DNA of 64,000 bases. It comes from Eublepharis macularius (Eukaryota > Chordata > Lepidosauria > Squamata > Eublepharidae). A program made the position numbers and the translations under genes. Below are positions 30,247 through 42,486 of this stretch, one piece after another. How positions within the stretch are numbered: the first letter of the stretch is position 1; each line of letters starts with the position of its first letter. A model generated the notes under the pieces. That model ran no database searches. It worked only from the letters and a program-made list of their open reading frames with translations, and was not told the origin of the DNA. Where the stretch lies: positions 34,642,001-34,706,000 of the forward strand of contig NC_072806.1 in assembly GCF_028583425.1 (NCBI RefSeq), written 5' to 3'.

Positions 30247-33200
30247 GTAGCTGGGTTCAGAACTTCTGGATTTTTGATGCTTCTTTGTTCAGGCCTTTTC
30301 AGAAAATCTTTAAGTAGACGTTGACTGTGTGGGTCTTCAAGAAATGGCATGCGGCTTGCTGCATCGGGCACCGCACAGAAGGGGAGAATGAGCTATTGGT
30401 CCTGTCTCTTTTAAAACTGAAACCAGTTCCACCTTCGTGGTGGTGAGGTCAAACCTCCTCCAAAGTCCTAGACCTGAGTCACTAATGATAGAGTTCAGCA
30501 GAGCAGGTTTAACCAGACCACCAAATTGTGTAACTTACTAGATCTGACTGGGAAAGGAGAGGTGGACTATATACTTCCTGGCATGATTAGGAAAAAGATA
30601 GTGATTGGGTATGGTAGGTAGAGCTGAATAATAATAAAAAACTGGATCATGCATATACTGCACGGCTGTATATGAGCTTTGTACATGAGCTTTGTAAAGT
30701 GGCAGTATTTTCAAGAAGACAAGCGGCTTTACAAGTAAGTCTATATGTATTGGCCCACAAAGCCTAAAGCTTGCACATTTAAGCTTTCATTTTGAGGCGC
30801 GTTGAGATCCCCAAAGAACCAAGTCTTCCAGCTTAGAAAAGCTTCTTTGCCAGTTATGAGAGGCCATCTGCAGGACATATATTTTACAAGCCTCTATGAG
30901 CCAGCCAGAGAGCCAGGATCTTTTTTGCTGACCTTCGCTTGATTGCGTTTGTTGACTTTGATCAATGTAGAGCAATGACTTTCAAATGGTCTAACTTAGG
31001 GGATCCCTTTCCACAATAACTTGTCTCCTCAAGAACCCCAGGCAGTTGCAGTGGTTTCAGGGGCGGCATGTTCTTGGGCTGACTTCAGATGCCCTTAAGA
31101 CTGGCATCTGTGTGGTCCACCAAAGTGTGTGTGTGTTAAGCTTACAAAGCAAAAATGCTTCCTCAAGATGCCAGAGCAGTTAAGGTGCAGCTAATCTGTA
31201 TGATCCTGAGAACACACTTTTGTTTAGGAATATATGGCAGGCCTTGTTGGATCAGGCCAAGTCCCACCCAGTCCACTGTTCATTGCAAGAACCCCAGCAG
31301 GCAGCTTGAGATCTGCCAGAAATTGGCCAGTGTTCTGCTGGTTGACCACAAACTTGCTATGTCTGCTGTAATGTATTTGGAGGGTTCTGGCCTGACCTGC
31401 TGGGATCACATTGTCCGTGTGCATAGAGTCCGTGTGTTCTAGGGCACAGCAGAAATCTCTTGTTTCACACATCTCTTACTCCTGTTGAAGGGAAAAGAGA
31501 GAGAGAAATATTTGATGACGAGCTATCTATAACACATGATTAGTCTTTCGCTCTCGGAAGATTAACTTACTTTGTGTTGAGTACAAAAATCCCTGGAGTG
31601 CATCAAAATTCTTATCAAGAATCAATGGACATTGCCTTTGGGAAAACATAAAAAGCCAGCAGTTGTTTGGCTTTGTCTCCAACCCTAACCACACAGGTTC
31701 TTTGTAAGATAGAGCAGATGTACAGAAATGTTTGGCACTCCTTGTATTAGCAAAGCTGGGGACTAACTGTTAGACGTTGCACCAGGCGTATAGAACTGAC
31801 AGAAACCATTGCTCCTTGCCCAGGTCTTGTCCTGAGCCTGTGTTGGTTTGGGGTCAAAACAGTAACTTTATGCTCAGAAGTAATATATATTTGGATCCCA
31901 GTTACTGGAAGGAGTCTTCGGCCTCTGTATCCTGCTTGGAGGCCTCCTTGGGGCATTTGGTTGACCTTTGTGGGACAGACTTTTAAACTGACCCAGCGGG
32001 CATCTCTTTATTCCTCTCCTGAAGCAGTTTCTGGCATGACTTCAAATGCAATACAAACAAACCTAAATTCATCCACCAGTAGCTATAAAATTGGAACTTG
32101 TTGAAAGGGCAAAAAATTCTCAACAGATAAGTTCTCAAAAGCTGTCAAAAGTTTATATAAGAAGTTTGGCCTTCAGAGGTCTGCTAACACTAGAGCAAGC
32201 CTGCATCCGCTGTGTGTTTCCTCTGGAAGCTTGTTCTAGACTAGGCTTGATGCAATTGAAGTCAAGTTCAGATCTTTCTTGCTGTTGATCTCATCTCCTT
32301 GGGCAGGGCTTTACCTGTTGATCTTAATAGTTAGTCCATATGTACAGGCATGCAAGTCTCAGAGGTAGATTCCCCCCCCCCCGTGTCACCCTCTTGTCTT
32401 TGTCCAGCTCCTAGGCACATATCCTTTCAGCCCTCCCTCTTTCCCTGCGACCCCTGTACAACCCTCTTCATTTTGGAAGAGGTGGAAGATTTCTGTTTTG
32501 TCCTTCAGTGTTGAACCTAATTTGGGAAACCCTGAACCTTGATTCCGAGCCTGTTACAGATCGCTCCCTTCATTTTCTAGATTGAGGAAGGAGCTGCTGA
32601 ATTTGCATAATAAATCCAACTTTGCTTGAGTTCTTCTTGGCGTAGTGTTGATTGCGTTGACAAAGAGGTTAAATAACTTCCACTGGGGTCTGGCTCATCC
32701 CAGTTTCTAGTAATGAGAGGTGCTTGTGTGTGCCTGCCTGCCTGCAGAACGGAGCCTGCCACTTGGTTTCCTTCTCGGCATTCTCATGCTAAATTCCTAC
32801 CCAGATTGTGGCACACGGCACGTGCCTCTGGAATGCAGCCTTTGGCTTCCCGGTCCTCTTTGCCTTCCGCAGACAGCATCTGCTCACCGCGCTTTAATTG
32901 TAAAAGTCTCTTCTGGAGGCAAATTCTGGGCTGCATTATACTTGCTCAGTTATGAATGTGAACCTTCCAGATGTTAACTAGGTTTGCTTCCTTTTCTTTT
33001 ATCTTTGGAATCTTTTCTCATAGACGCTCACTCCAAAAAACTTTTGTTAGACATAGACACATACGGACTCTAGGAATCTGTTGCACCCGTGTTATTTTTG
33101 CTGAGAGGGCCCTTGCTGCCCTGAAGCTATGCTGAAGGGGGAGATTTCTGTCTTCAGCTGCTTCCTAAGCCGGGTGCCCTCAGCTGTTTTGATACCGTGG

Positions 33201-33848
33201 GTACCTTTGGAATTTTGAAAACGGGCAGTGAGCATCACCCCAAAATGGCTGGCGCAGGAGGTAGAGCCAGATCTCATACCTTCCTCCTCACTTTGCAAAA
33301 GAATCTCAGAAGAGGAATGAAAAGCAATGAAGGAAGGCCTGAGGAAAGGAGAGAGGGAGCAGGGAGAATAAAAAGAAAGAGAGAGCTGGGGGAGGAAGGG
33401 AGGCAGGGAGAAAGAGAAGGTGGGGCAAAAAGATGAAAGGCTGCAGGGGGGATGGAACTACAGACTGGCCCGTGAAATGACTGGGCGATCCTCCATTGGC
33501 TCTGGCTGCTGTTCCAGCTGTGGAAAAGCCCGTCCTTTGAACGAGGTGGCCACTCACAAGGCCCGGCTTACAATGGCCACGCCCACTTTCTGAAAAGCTT
33601 GGTGGGTGCCAGGAGACGTGCTAGTGGGTGCCACATTGGGGAGCCCTGCTCCGCCCCCTCCTGCCTCAGCAGAGGAGACTGTGTGTGTTGTGCCCCCATG
33701 GGCTAATTTGGTTCGAAACCTGCCTTTTAGTTTTCTATTGCTCTGATGTCCACCTTTCTTCCCTTATGGGAATTCAAGGCAGCCTACGGGTGTATGTGTG
33801 TTTGTGTGTCTGTCTGTTTCCTGTCTGAGCATTGATGCTTAGTTTCAG
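30247..33848. other. Intronic, little recognised
   Basis: 3.6 kb holding a hAT-like fragment (about 30970-31070), a C-run (32371-32382), a strongly purine-rich tract (33330-33440) and otherwise unnamed sequence. No exon is supported. Confidence 0.45.
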
Positions 33849-34148
33849 CAGGGCTCATTTTGAGGGCGAACGCGCAGGAACGCAGTTCCGGTAGGTCTCC
33901 AAAAAGGTCACATGTCAGGTGGCCCCGCCCACCCAATTTTTGGCCATTTTGGGCCTGTTTCGGCCTGGATTGGGGCCGAAATGGCCCAATTTGGGCCCAA
34001 AATGGCCAGGATCTGCCCCAAAACAGCCAGAATTGGGGCCAAAACGGCCAGGATAGGTGATGTCAGGGGTGTGGCATATGCAAATCAATTATGCTAATGA
34101 GTTGTGCTAATGAGTTCCTACAGCTCTTTTTCTATGGAATGACCCCTG
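33849..34148. mobile_element. hAT-type MITE (CAGGGCTCATTT family), perfect TSD
   Basis: Begins CAGGGCTCATTTTGAGGG and ends CTATGGAATGACCCCTG. The octamer AGTTTCAG is duplicated at 33841-33848 and 34149-34156. The interior is a run of GGCCATTTTGGGCC-like inverted words. A second start of the same family lies at 35335. Confidence 0.88.
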
Positions 34149-35243
34149 AGTTTCAGCAAGGTTGCTGAGCCATATCTGGGGCCCAGGGTCTTGAATCCTT
34201 TGAGTAGTCTACCATGGATTCTGAAGGTGATCCACTTTCTGCTGAACCGTGAGTGATCTTTGAGATGTGGTGATCTCACTTCTGATGTACGCTGCCAGAA
34301 TTTATCCAAGACTCTGGATTCTTGTGGTTTGGAGTTGGGGTTTAGCCTAGTGTACATGCCTGGGCCTATGGTTGCAAAGGCCTCGGTGCCCTTTCTTGAC
34401 TCAGGAGAGAACAAGATTGTAAAGTTCTGGCCCTGTGTAAAGATTAGGACCCAGTCTGAGGCTGTTGCTCTGCATTATTGATTGCTCCTGTGCAAGTTCT
34501 GGCTAATCCCAGGTATAGTTTTAAGTGAGGCTTTCCACTGCTGCAGTCTTTTGGTAGCAGTTTATTTTTGTGGCCATAGGGAACGGTATAGGGTTGTAAA
34601 GAGTTCCAATATGTTTGCCACCCCCTCTAGTCGGTCTCCTTGACTGAATTCAGGGATCAGACCCAAAAGAATCATTATGTCAGATGCACCCTGCTCATCC
34701 GCCATCTGTGCCTATTATACGCTGTATTGTATTCTGGGCCTCTGAGAATGTCTAAAGAAATATCTGTGTAGCTGTGAATCGCTTATCTTGCAGGTGGCTA
34801 CTTTCACTTTCTCTACTGGCATGGGAAAGTGTCCTTGAAGCGCCAGTTGGAGCTGTATCTCCCTGAGACATGAAATGAGCTCATCCTTCTCTCCCCCATC
34901 CAACCTTCTAGGCCCTGTGCGCCTAAATTCTAACGGTCCTCATCCCGGGGTGGGAACCTTGCCCTGTAACTTAACATTACTTTACCCCTTTGTCACTTCT
35001 GCCAATGCTGTAGTCTGAGTGCACTGATACTGATGGATCTCTAATAAAGAAACTTTAACTGGACTCTTGGAGTGTCTGCAGTGAAGCAACTGGGGATCTA
35101 CTGGCAGAGCCTGCCACATATTAACTGTCACTGTCTGGTCCACGGGTCTTCCTGTAGCAGGAGTTAACTCCTTTCCTATATGGGTAGATCTTTTGCACAG
35201 GACAAAACTGGCCCTGGATGTGCAGGTCTTGAAAATCCTAGGC
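34149..35243. other. Intronic, unrecognised; AATAAA signal at 35041
   Basis: About 1.1 kb of unidentified sequence. The stretch TAATAAAGAAACTTTAACTGG at 35041-35061 resembles the polyadenylation region of an LTR or a LINE, but I find no matching terminal repeat or coding remnant. Confidence 0.35.
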
Positions 35244-35940
35244 CAGCGATGGCGAACCTATGGCACGCATGCCACAGCTGGCACGCAGAGCCCTCTCTGT
35301 GGGCACAGGAGCCAAGTCGCCGAATCACTAGTTCCAGGGCTCATTTGGAGGGGGAACGCCTGGAACGGCGTTTTGAGCAGTGATCACATGGGTTTTGGCC
35401 CTGCCCACGTGATTCCTTTTCCTCAACGCTGCCTCCCTGCTGCCCGTCTCTTTAGCAGCAGGAAGGGGAGGCAGCAGCCGGGCTGCTCGGGCTGGCTTTC
35501 TAAAGAAGAGTAAGTTGCTTTGATTTAATTTGCTTTACTTTCAGTCGTGGCTCTTGAGTGAGTGAGAGAGAGAGGGAGAGAGAGTGGTTGCAAGCTGCTG
35601 GTCTAAAGAAGGGCAAACTGCTTTGATTTAACTTGCTTTACTTTCAGTTGTGGCTCTTGAGTGAGGGAGAGAGAGAGAGTGGTTGCAAGCTGCTGGTCTA
35701 AAGAAGGGCAAACTGCTTTGATTTAACTTGCTTTACTTTCAGTCGTGGCTCCTGAGTGAGTGAGTGAGTGAGTGAGTGAGAGAGTGATGTTAATTAGTTG
35801 GGACAACTGTATGAGTTGTTTTTTCTTAACTAAAACCCCTCAGCATTCAGGTTTAATTGCAGTGCTGGCACTTTGAAATAAATAAGTTGATTTTGTGTTG
35901 CAGCTTGGGCACTTGGGCTCAAAAAGGTTTGCCATCACTG
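35244..35940. mobile_element. hAT-type element with nested MITE and minisatellite
   Basis: Ends CAGCGATGGCGAACC and GGTTTGCCATCACTG are inverted repeats. Flanks TCCTAGGC (35236-35243) and TCTTAGGC (35941-35948) agree at seven of eight bases. At 35335 a CAGGGCTCATTTGGAGGG start shows insertion of (or recombination with) another hAT family. The right half holds the minisatellite at 35501-35791. Confidence 0.85.
35501..35791 (+). repeat. Minisatellite, three ~95-103-base units
   Basis: Units start at TAAAGAAG (35501, 35604, 35699) and carry TTGCTTTACTTTCAGT and a GAGA/GAGT-rich end. The units differ mainly in the length of the GAGA/GAGT run. Confidence 0.85.
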
Positions 35941-35948
35941 TCTTAGGC

Positions 35949-37204
35949 ACAGAAGTCTAATTAAAAACTCAAAAATGATTCCTTTGTAACAAAAGAAAAA
36001 GAAATCAGATTTTTTTTTGCTTTTACAGGTTAAAAACAAAACCCAGAGCTTACAAGCATAACAAAAGGCATTCAGCAATAATAGCATACAGGCTTCCTTC
36101 ACTGACTGCAGCCAGAACTTCAAGCCAGGCAGGATGCTTTGACAAAGTCCTTCTGTTAAAGACACTTCAGAATAGAGTTGGCGGAGCAAAGGAGACAGCA
36201 AGTGACAGAAGCTCAAACAATTATTATTGGAACCAGCAAAAGGGTACCAAATGAACGTCGAGAATGACTAGAGAAACTTCCCTTTGGCCAAGAAGAGAGG
36301 GTTGGGGGCTGTATATCACAAGGAGCTTTCAAATCATGTTGTGAAACTTGATGTGGACAGAAAGTAGTTAACCTAATTTTCTAGCAAATGAAAATTCAGG
36401 GGGGCATCACATCTGGGGGCATCTCCACATTGGTGCCCTAGCTGTAGATTGCCAGACATGTCCTCAACTGTGGCTTCCACTGCTCCAGAGAATAGCTTTA
36501 GCTTTTGCCACATCACACTCTGCTTTTTTTCCCCTCTTGGGTGTTGTGTTCGCGTCTTACTTCACTGTTCCTTGCTATTTATTGTTCTTCCTTTTCTTTC
36601 CCCTGATAAGCCCAGCTGTGCCAAGCAGCATTTAACACGTCTTTTTGCCTCGCTTGTTTAGAAGGCTTGGAGGGGAAGAGAACGGAATGGGGGTGTTTTA
36701 GGTGCTGCTTGCAAACAGTGAGTAGAATTATTCTGCGTTTCAGTTTACTGGCAGCGCATAGAAGGAAGCAGCTGCTTGTCCCGTGTGTTTCCCCCTTGCC
36801 CAAAAGGTTAATGTCATAGCCTTACAAACAAGTTCTCAGATGTTCAAGATCTTAATATTCCTGCCTGCCCATGAGCACCCACTGTAGTCATTTATAACTT
36901 AAGAAAGGAGAAGCAACTTTTTGTAAAGCTTTCCCGGTTGATTTCCTGGTAGCTATTTTTTTTTTTTGCATGCTGCAAGTGAGTACGGGGGCTGAACTAT
37001 ATTGGGAATTGTTTGGTTTTGTGAAATGATTTTAGGTTAAAGCAAGATGGGCTCTTGAGGCAACTTGAAAACTGACTAACGTGTATTGTGAGCTCTTGAG
37101 GATTGGAACCCAGTTTCCCCTCTTGTTAAGGGCATTCTTGTTTAGATTGTTTAGACTTGTATTACCTACAGGTTTTTATCCAAGTGAAGCTAAGCAAATA
37201 GCTA
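35949..37204. other. Intronic, nothing recognised
   Basis: A T-run (36957-36967) and unnamed sequence. No coding evidence. Confidence 0.45.
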
Positions 37205-37395
37205 TATCGTGGTTGCTGTCATTTTGATATTTATTCTGTTATGTTAATTAATGAAGGATTTTAAATGTTTTATGAATTTAATGAGTTTTATGGATTATTG
37301 TGTTTATTGTTGTGACTGTGTTTTAAATGATGTGATCTGCCCTGAGCCCGCTTGCGGGGAGGGTGGGATAGAAATTTAATTAAATAAAATAAATC
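37205..37395 (+). mobile_element. LINE 3' tail fragment
   Basis: AT-rich run ending GATCTGCCCTGAGCCCGC, GGGAGGGTGGGATAGAAAT and AATTAAATAAAATAAAT, a common LINE terminal design in this window. Confidence 0.55.
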
Positions 37396-38253
37396 ACTTG
37401 AGGGTCCTACGGCTGTGGTCAGCTTGAAGTTTGCATCTCTGCTTTTTGCCCTGTGGTTGGAGAAGACGACTGAGAAACAAAATGTGTGTCACAAAAACAA
37501 AACTCCCAAATGAAGCACTCCAGAGGAAATAAGCCTGCTAAATCCTGGCTGCTGAGGGTTGACTGGAAGAGGAAAATTTTGCAGCTCTTCTGGAGTACAT
37601 TCAAGCGTGGGCTCTGGCAGACGTGGCAAGGGGGGTTGTCTGCAATTGTAGGGCAGCTGTGAAGCGTGCCTGTCTAGAGTGGCATGTCGTGTATTCTACA
37701 AGCACTCCCAGTGCGCTGTAGCACCTCCCAAGGTCTTCAGGTTCTTACAGGTTGTTGGGTCCCATCCTGCATTAAATTTCTACACCAGTCTTGTGGGTCG
37801 ACATGGCCAGGCAGAGAAGTGAGAAGGAACCTACACTGTTACCCTCCTCTTTGTGTTTGTGTGTGTGTGTGAGTGTGAAGAGCTTGCAAGGGCATTAGCA
37901 ACTGGCAGCCTTTATGCTAAATACAGTTCCCTTGAAGGATGCTCCTTGGCCCAAAGGCTGCCAGGCTCAGTTCTTGATGCTGTGTAATGGTTAAGGGCGA
38001 GCCAGAGTGTTCCACCCTTATAACTGTTTGCCATCATCTTACTGCAGTTTTCTAGCCTTGGCTCTCTTTTACCCTCCTCCTCACCTATATTTGCAAACTT
38101 GACCTATTTGACATTTTTGGCTGCAAATTATGGCAGAGGGAATATATGTGGAGTGCTCTGAATTATCCAAAACAGCGCTCTGTAAATACTAACTCAGTGT
38201 TTCCCAACTAGGTTCTTATGAGTTATGGAAACCTTCAAAATATCACATTGATG
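37396..38253. other. Intronic, nothing recognised
   Basis: A GT microsatellite (37855-37880) is the only repeat seen. Confidence 0.45.
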
Positions 38254-38466
38254 AAGACAGATCAAGATGGGTAGCCATGTTAGTCTGTCTGTAGCAGTAG
38301 AAAAGAGCAAGAGTCTAGTAGCACCTATAAGACTAACCAGATTTGTGGTAGGGTATGAGCTTTTGTGAGTCACAGCTCACTTCTTCAGATACTTCAGAAA
38401 GCTCATACCCTACCACAAATTTGGTTAGTCTTATAGGTGCTACTGGACTCTTGCTCTTTTCTACAT
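38254..38466 (-). mobile_element. Penelope-like foldback repeat
   Basis: Arms of about 70 bases, roughly 38297-38364 and 38397-38466, are inverted copies (TAGTAGCACCTATAAGAC against GTCTTATAGGTGCTACTGG). The segment between carries the hammerhead-like core (38353-38392). It sits directly beside the hAT MITE at 38477, which inserted after its right arm. Confidence 0.75.
38353..38392 (-). ncRNA. Hammerhead-ribozyme-like core, one key base changed
   Basis: Minus strand: helix I GUAU with AUAC, core CUGAAGA, one extra A, stem GUGAG/CUCAC with loop CUGUGA, then AAAA where GAAA is expected, then AGCUC. The G12 equivalent is A, so this copy should be inactive even if the family is functional. Confidence 0.5.
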
Positions 38467-38476
38467 TTATGAAGGT

Positions 38477-38722
38477 CAGGGCTTTTTTTCTGGGAAAAGA
38501 GGTGGTGGAACTCAGTGGGTTGCCCTCGGAGAAAATGGTCACATGGCTGGTGGCCCCGCCCCCTGATCTCTAGACAGAGGGGAGTTTAGATGGCCCTCCG
38601 CACCATGGCAATCTAAACTCCCCTCTGTCTGGAGATCAGGGGGCGGGGCCACCAGCCATGTGACCATTTTCAAGAGGTTCCGGAACTCCGTCCCACCGTG
38701 TTCCAGCTGAAAAAAAGCCCTG
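38477..38722 (+). mobile_element. hAT-type MITE (CAGGGC family), perfect TSD
   Basis: CAGGGCTTTTTTTC at the left, GAAAAAAAGCCCTG at the right, and the octamer ATGAAGGT duplicated at 38469-38476 and 38723-38730. The internal hairpin arms (GGCTGGTGG left, CCACCAGCC right) are perfectly complementary. No ORF. Confidence 0.93.
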
Positions 38723-39318
38723 ATGAAGGTTATATTTACTTGTAGTATATCTTTGTTTCGTATCTTTGTTTCGTATAGTTTCAGAGCATTGGCAATACAA
38801 ATGGCAACAGTTCAGCAGTAACTGAATCGAGCTCCCTTTTACCCACTTCTTCAGGCCTACAAATGTTTTCATAAGTAGGAGTTCCTTGGGATTTGAACAA
38901 TCAGTTTAGGAGTTTCTTCATGGCAAAAAGGGTTAGGAAACTGTACTAAGTATACTAAGGGTTTTTGGTATCTCCTGTTGGCCAGGTTAGAGGCGTTTCT
39001 GATGAACCGGGTGATTTGGTTAGGCCACGTTGTTGGGAAATGAAAGGGAAGAAAGCGGCAGCCGTGGCAGAGGTGGTGGAGGGTGGAGGCCCTTGCTCAA
39101 GTTTTGCAAAGGCAAAGGAATGTGCTTGCTTGCTTCCTCCCGCTCCCGCCCTTGCTCAAGGCTGGCACAGTTGGCGGGTGCCCAGGGCTGCGTGAAGGCC
39201 ATCGAGAGCTGATCCCCAGGCCATACTCTCTTCTGGCTCTTTGAGGAGGATAGGGGAAGGGGCTTTCGGGGAGGCTGATTTCTTGCTTGTGGGGCTTGCA
39301 ACACACTGGAGATTGCGC
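38723..39318. other. Intronic, nothing recognised
   Basis: The 137-codon minus-strand frame (39020-39433) overlaps the next MITE and has no domain. Confidence 0.45.
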
Positions 39319-39534
39319 TAGGGTTGCCAGCTCCAACTTGGGAAATTCCTGGAGATCTGGGGGGTGAAACCTGGAGAAAGTGGGGTTTGGGGAGGGAAAG
39401 GACCTTGGCATGGCGTAATTCCATAGAGTCCACCCCCCAAAGTAGCCATTTTCTCCAGGTGAACTGATCTTTGTGGCCTGGAGACCAGTTGTAATTCCAG
39501 ATCTCCAGCTACTACCTGGAGGCTGGCAACCCTA
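39319..39534 (+). mobile_element. hAT-type MITE (TAGGGTTGCCA, ~200-bp family), perfect TSD
   Basis: TAGGGTTGCCAGCTCC to GGAGGCTGGCAACCCTA. The octamer GATTGCGC is duplicated at 39311-39318 and 39535-39542. This is the best-preserved copy of the family in the window. Confidence 0.93.
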
Positions 39535-42009
39535 GATTGCGCTGTCCTGCCTCCTTTCTGGCTTTTCAGAATAAGCTCACTATCAAACATAAATTCTGTA
39601 AATCACAGTTTCTCCTGTGGCAATCCATTTGCTGACTGTGCTCCAGGGTGCAACCCCCCCCCCCTCCTGCTCCCCAACGCAAGCATTATGACCAATACAG
39701 GGAAGCCTTAAGGCTGGGAATAGAAATCACACGAAATTTGCAAGGACTGTATTGAAATACCAGCTGGAATTTCTTCTCCCTTCTGTTTTCTCTACAAGTT
39801 TTTCAAACCCATGTATTGCCCCCTGCTTTCAAATAGTACTGCGTTCCAGATTGAGGTACATAGCTCATAAAAGGAGAAATGACAGTACATGTAAAGACCT
39901 TGATTAAGATAACGTTTGTGAACGAAAGTGCTTTGAAAGAAGTTGCTGCAGGGCAGTTGCCCTTTTCACAATAATTTTAAGTTAAGACATTTGTAGATGG
40001 GAGTCTCTTGAGCAGCAGTGGAAGTAAAACTTAGAAACAGCAAGGCAGTGCGTTCCCTCTTGGGGTTTTGTCCCTTCTGAGTAACTGTCGTAATAGAGGC
40101 TTGTTGCTGTTTCGTGTTGATTCATTCACAGAATTGCGTTTCTTGGTCTTGCATAGGAGTTTCTCCGGGATTTCTTGCCCTCTCTGTGAACCCAGAAGGC
40201 TCCTCCCCACGCTTTTAATTCAAAGCGTTGGAAAAGTTATTAATGCCTTTACCCTTTGAGTCAGAGTTTCAGATGCAAAACAGTTATGCATTATGCAAGT
40301 GGAGTTTGGGGGGGGGGGGTGCCTGTATTTTGGGTTATGGTCACGCAGGTTGAAAGTGGGGATGTGGACTGAAAAGCTAAGTGTTTTCTTCACTGATCAG
40401 GACTGGAAGAACGATGGTGCAGATTAGGACATAGAAAAAGGATCTTTTCTAAAGAGAACCTGTCTTGTGGATTTATGTCTGCCTAGCTCCCTTTAAATTT
40501 GCACTGCCAATATTGTGCTGGCTGCCTGCCTGTCACATGGCAAAGGAACCTGTGCCATGTTCCTGGTGGGGTAGAAATCTGAAAACAACCTGCCTTGTAC
40601 CTCACATCAAACAGCCGTGTGTGGTTGGACCATTTGATAAGTCTCAGTTTTTCAGCCTGTCTGCCTCCTTCTTGCCACCTAGATTTGTCTGCCACAGACC
40701 CCCTGCGCATTGCAGTTCATTCCTGGGTTGTGTTTGAAGGCACATATTTAATACATCAGGAGCACTTGGCAGGCCTGTTGAGTTTCACTGTCTGCTAACA
40801 TGAACTTAAAAACATGCCCTGGAACACACCCAGCTCTCTGCTGCATATGCATGGTTTAAATGTTTTTAAAATCATATCTTTGCACTAATAGCAGCCCTCA
40901 AGACTGCTTAGGAGGGATCATAAAAGCAAGACTGAAACAACAGTACCAATTAAAAAGATAAAGCAGGGCAGCAATGGAAGTACTGAATTGGAACTGGAGT
41001 ACAGCTGATGATAGAGGCTGTGAAAAAACAAACCTTGTTGGCTGGCATGGAAAGTGGACGGAAAGATGGACCCAAATAAATTTCTCTAGGGAGAAGGTTC
41101 TCCAGCCAAGGTTGTGCTGTAGAAAAGGTCCTTCTTGCATGTGGCTGCTCATTTGATCTCCATGAGTGCGGAGGCACTGGGAGGTGGGCCTTTGGGGAAG
41201 AAGACTTTAAGCGAGGGTTCCTATGGGAGTAGCTGGACCTTTGGAGACGCTGGTCCTAGACGATGGGTCTGTGCTGCAGGGGAAGGTGGTACGTAGTGGA
41301 TGGCAGTCTTTTTCAGAGAAGCTTGTCCCTTGCTACTGCTCCCTTCGTTGAAGAGCCCACCGGTAAGCATGGTTGTGAGGAAGCCCACCTCTGTTAGGGC
41401 TTGCTGGTTGTGTGGTAGCAAAACCAGAGTCAAGGATTAGACGTGAACTTGAGAATTTATCTGTGTCGGAATTCCAGATCAGCTCCTGCGGCCCTCTAAT
41501 CTTCATTTCCAGGTCCTTGTGTTTCATGGCAGAATTCACCCTGTGGCAAATCGAGGGGGCTTTCAAAACCAGTTTGCGATACAGGCAGGGTCAGCTCCTG
41601 AAACAGAAGGGGTGGCAATCCTTCAGGCCTCTTTAAAGAAACCCTTTAGATCTTAGCCTGTAGTTCTGCTGGCATCCACATATTGTAGTGAGATAGGGAC
41701 TGTATGATAGATGCTCTTTAACTCTCTTCAGCAGCTAAGTGGTTTGTGTTTCAGTGAGAGCCCTTTGGCTCCAAGGCTAGAACTTCAAATGAGACGACTG
41801 AGAGAGGGTTAACACTTCTCTAGGCGCTATTGTGGCCTTCCGTGCACAGGTGCAGCAAGGCTCTAGCGCATTAGGATTATATTCCAAAGATGCCTCAAAG
41901 CTAGGCAGGTGAGAAGTGGCTACATTTGGCAGAAGAAATTGTATCTTCAGAGAAGATTGACCCTGGACAGGGGAAGGCTAAAATAACCTCAGTCCGTCTG
42001 GAAAGGTAT
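39535..42009. other. Intronic, nothing recognised
   Basis: 2.5 kb with C- and G-runs (39653-39664, 40308-40319) and no recognisable exon, RNA or complete repeat. Confidence 0.45.
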
Positions 42010-42110
42010 TCAAACCACAGTTTAAAACTGTGGTTTGAACAGAGGCCATTGGCTGCCTCTGCAACCCTGGTCTTCGTTGGAGGTCTCCCATCCAATTACA
42101 TACCAAAAGC
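42010..42110 (-). mobile_element. 5S-derived SINE fragment beside a short palindrome
   Basis: At 42010-42040 TTCAAACCACAGTTT is followed after one base by its complement. Just after it, GCCTCTGCAACCCTGGTC and GGAGGTCTCCCATCCAATTA (to about 42100) are the inverted middle of the 5S-SINE family. Confidence 0.55.
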
Positions 42111-42432
42111 AGAATGAACGATGCACGACAAGCAAAATTAGGCAATTTGATGTGGTGTCTGAACTGCCAACCCACAGATACAGCAGCTGCCTTGCCTTTG
42201 CACCTAGAGACAGGAGTGCTGAGAAGACAAACAGTTCTAAATCATGACTTGCCTGTACATTTGAAAGCTTAAAAATGTGTCATGGTTCAAACAAACCATG
42301 ATTTGCTGTTATATGAATGAACTTGAGATATTTAGAAGTGTGCACCTTCCCATCTCCTCCCCTCACAGACAGCTTGAGCATGCAGACTACAGTTTATTGT
42401 TAAATATGACCCCCTGAGTGTGGATTGGTTTC

Positions 42433-42486
42433 TTCCCTATGAACTAGAATTTCCCTATGAACTAGAACTTCCCTATGAACTAGTTT
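42433..42486 (+). repeat. Three tandem 18-base units
   Basis: TTCCCTATGAACTAGAAT at 42433, repeated with single-base changes at 42451 and 42469. Confidence 0.9.

Noticed and set aside
34980..35180. A gene 3' end or LTR suggested by AATAAA at 35041
   Set aside because: No upstream coding exon, terminal repeats or downstream GT-rich element that would make it convincing.
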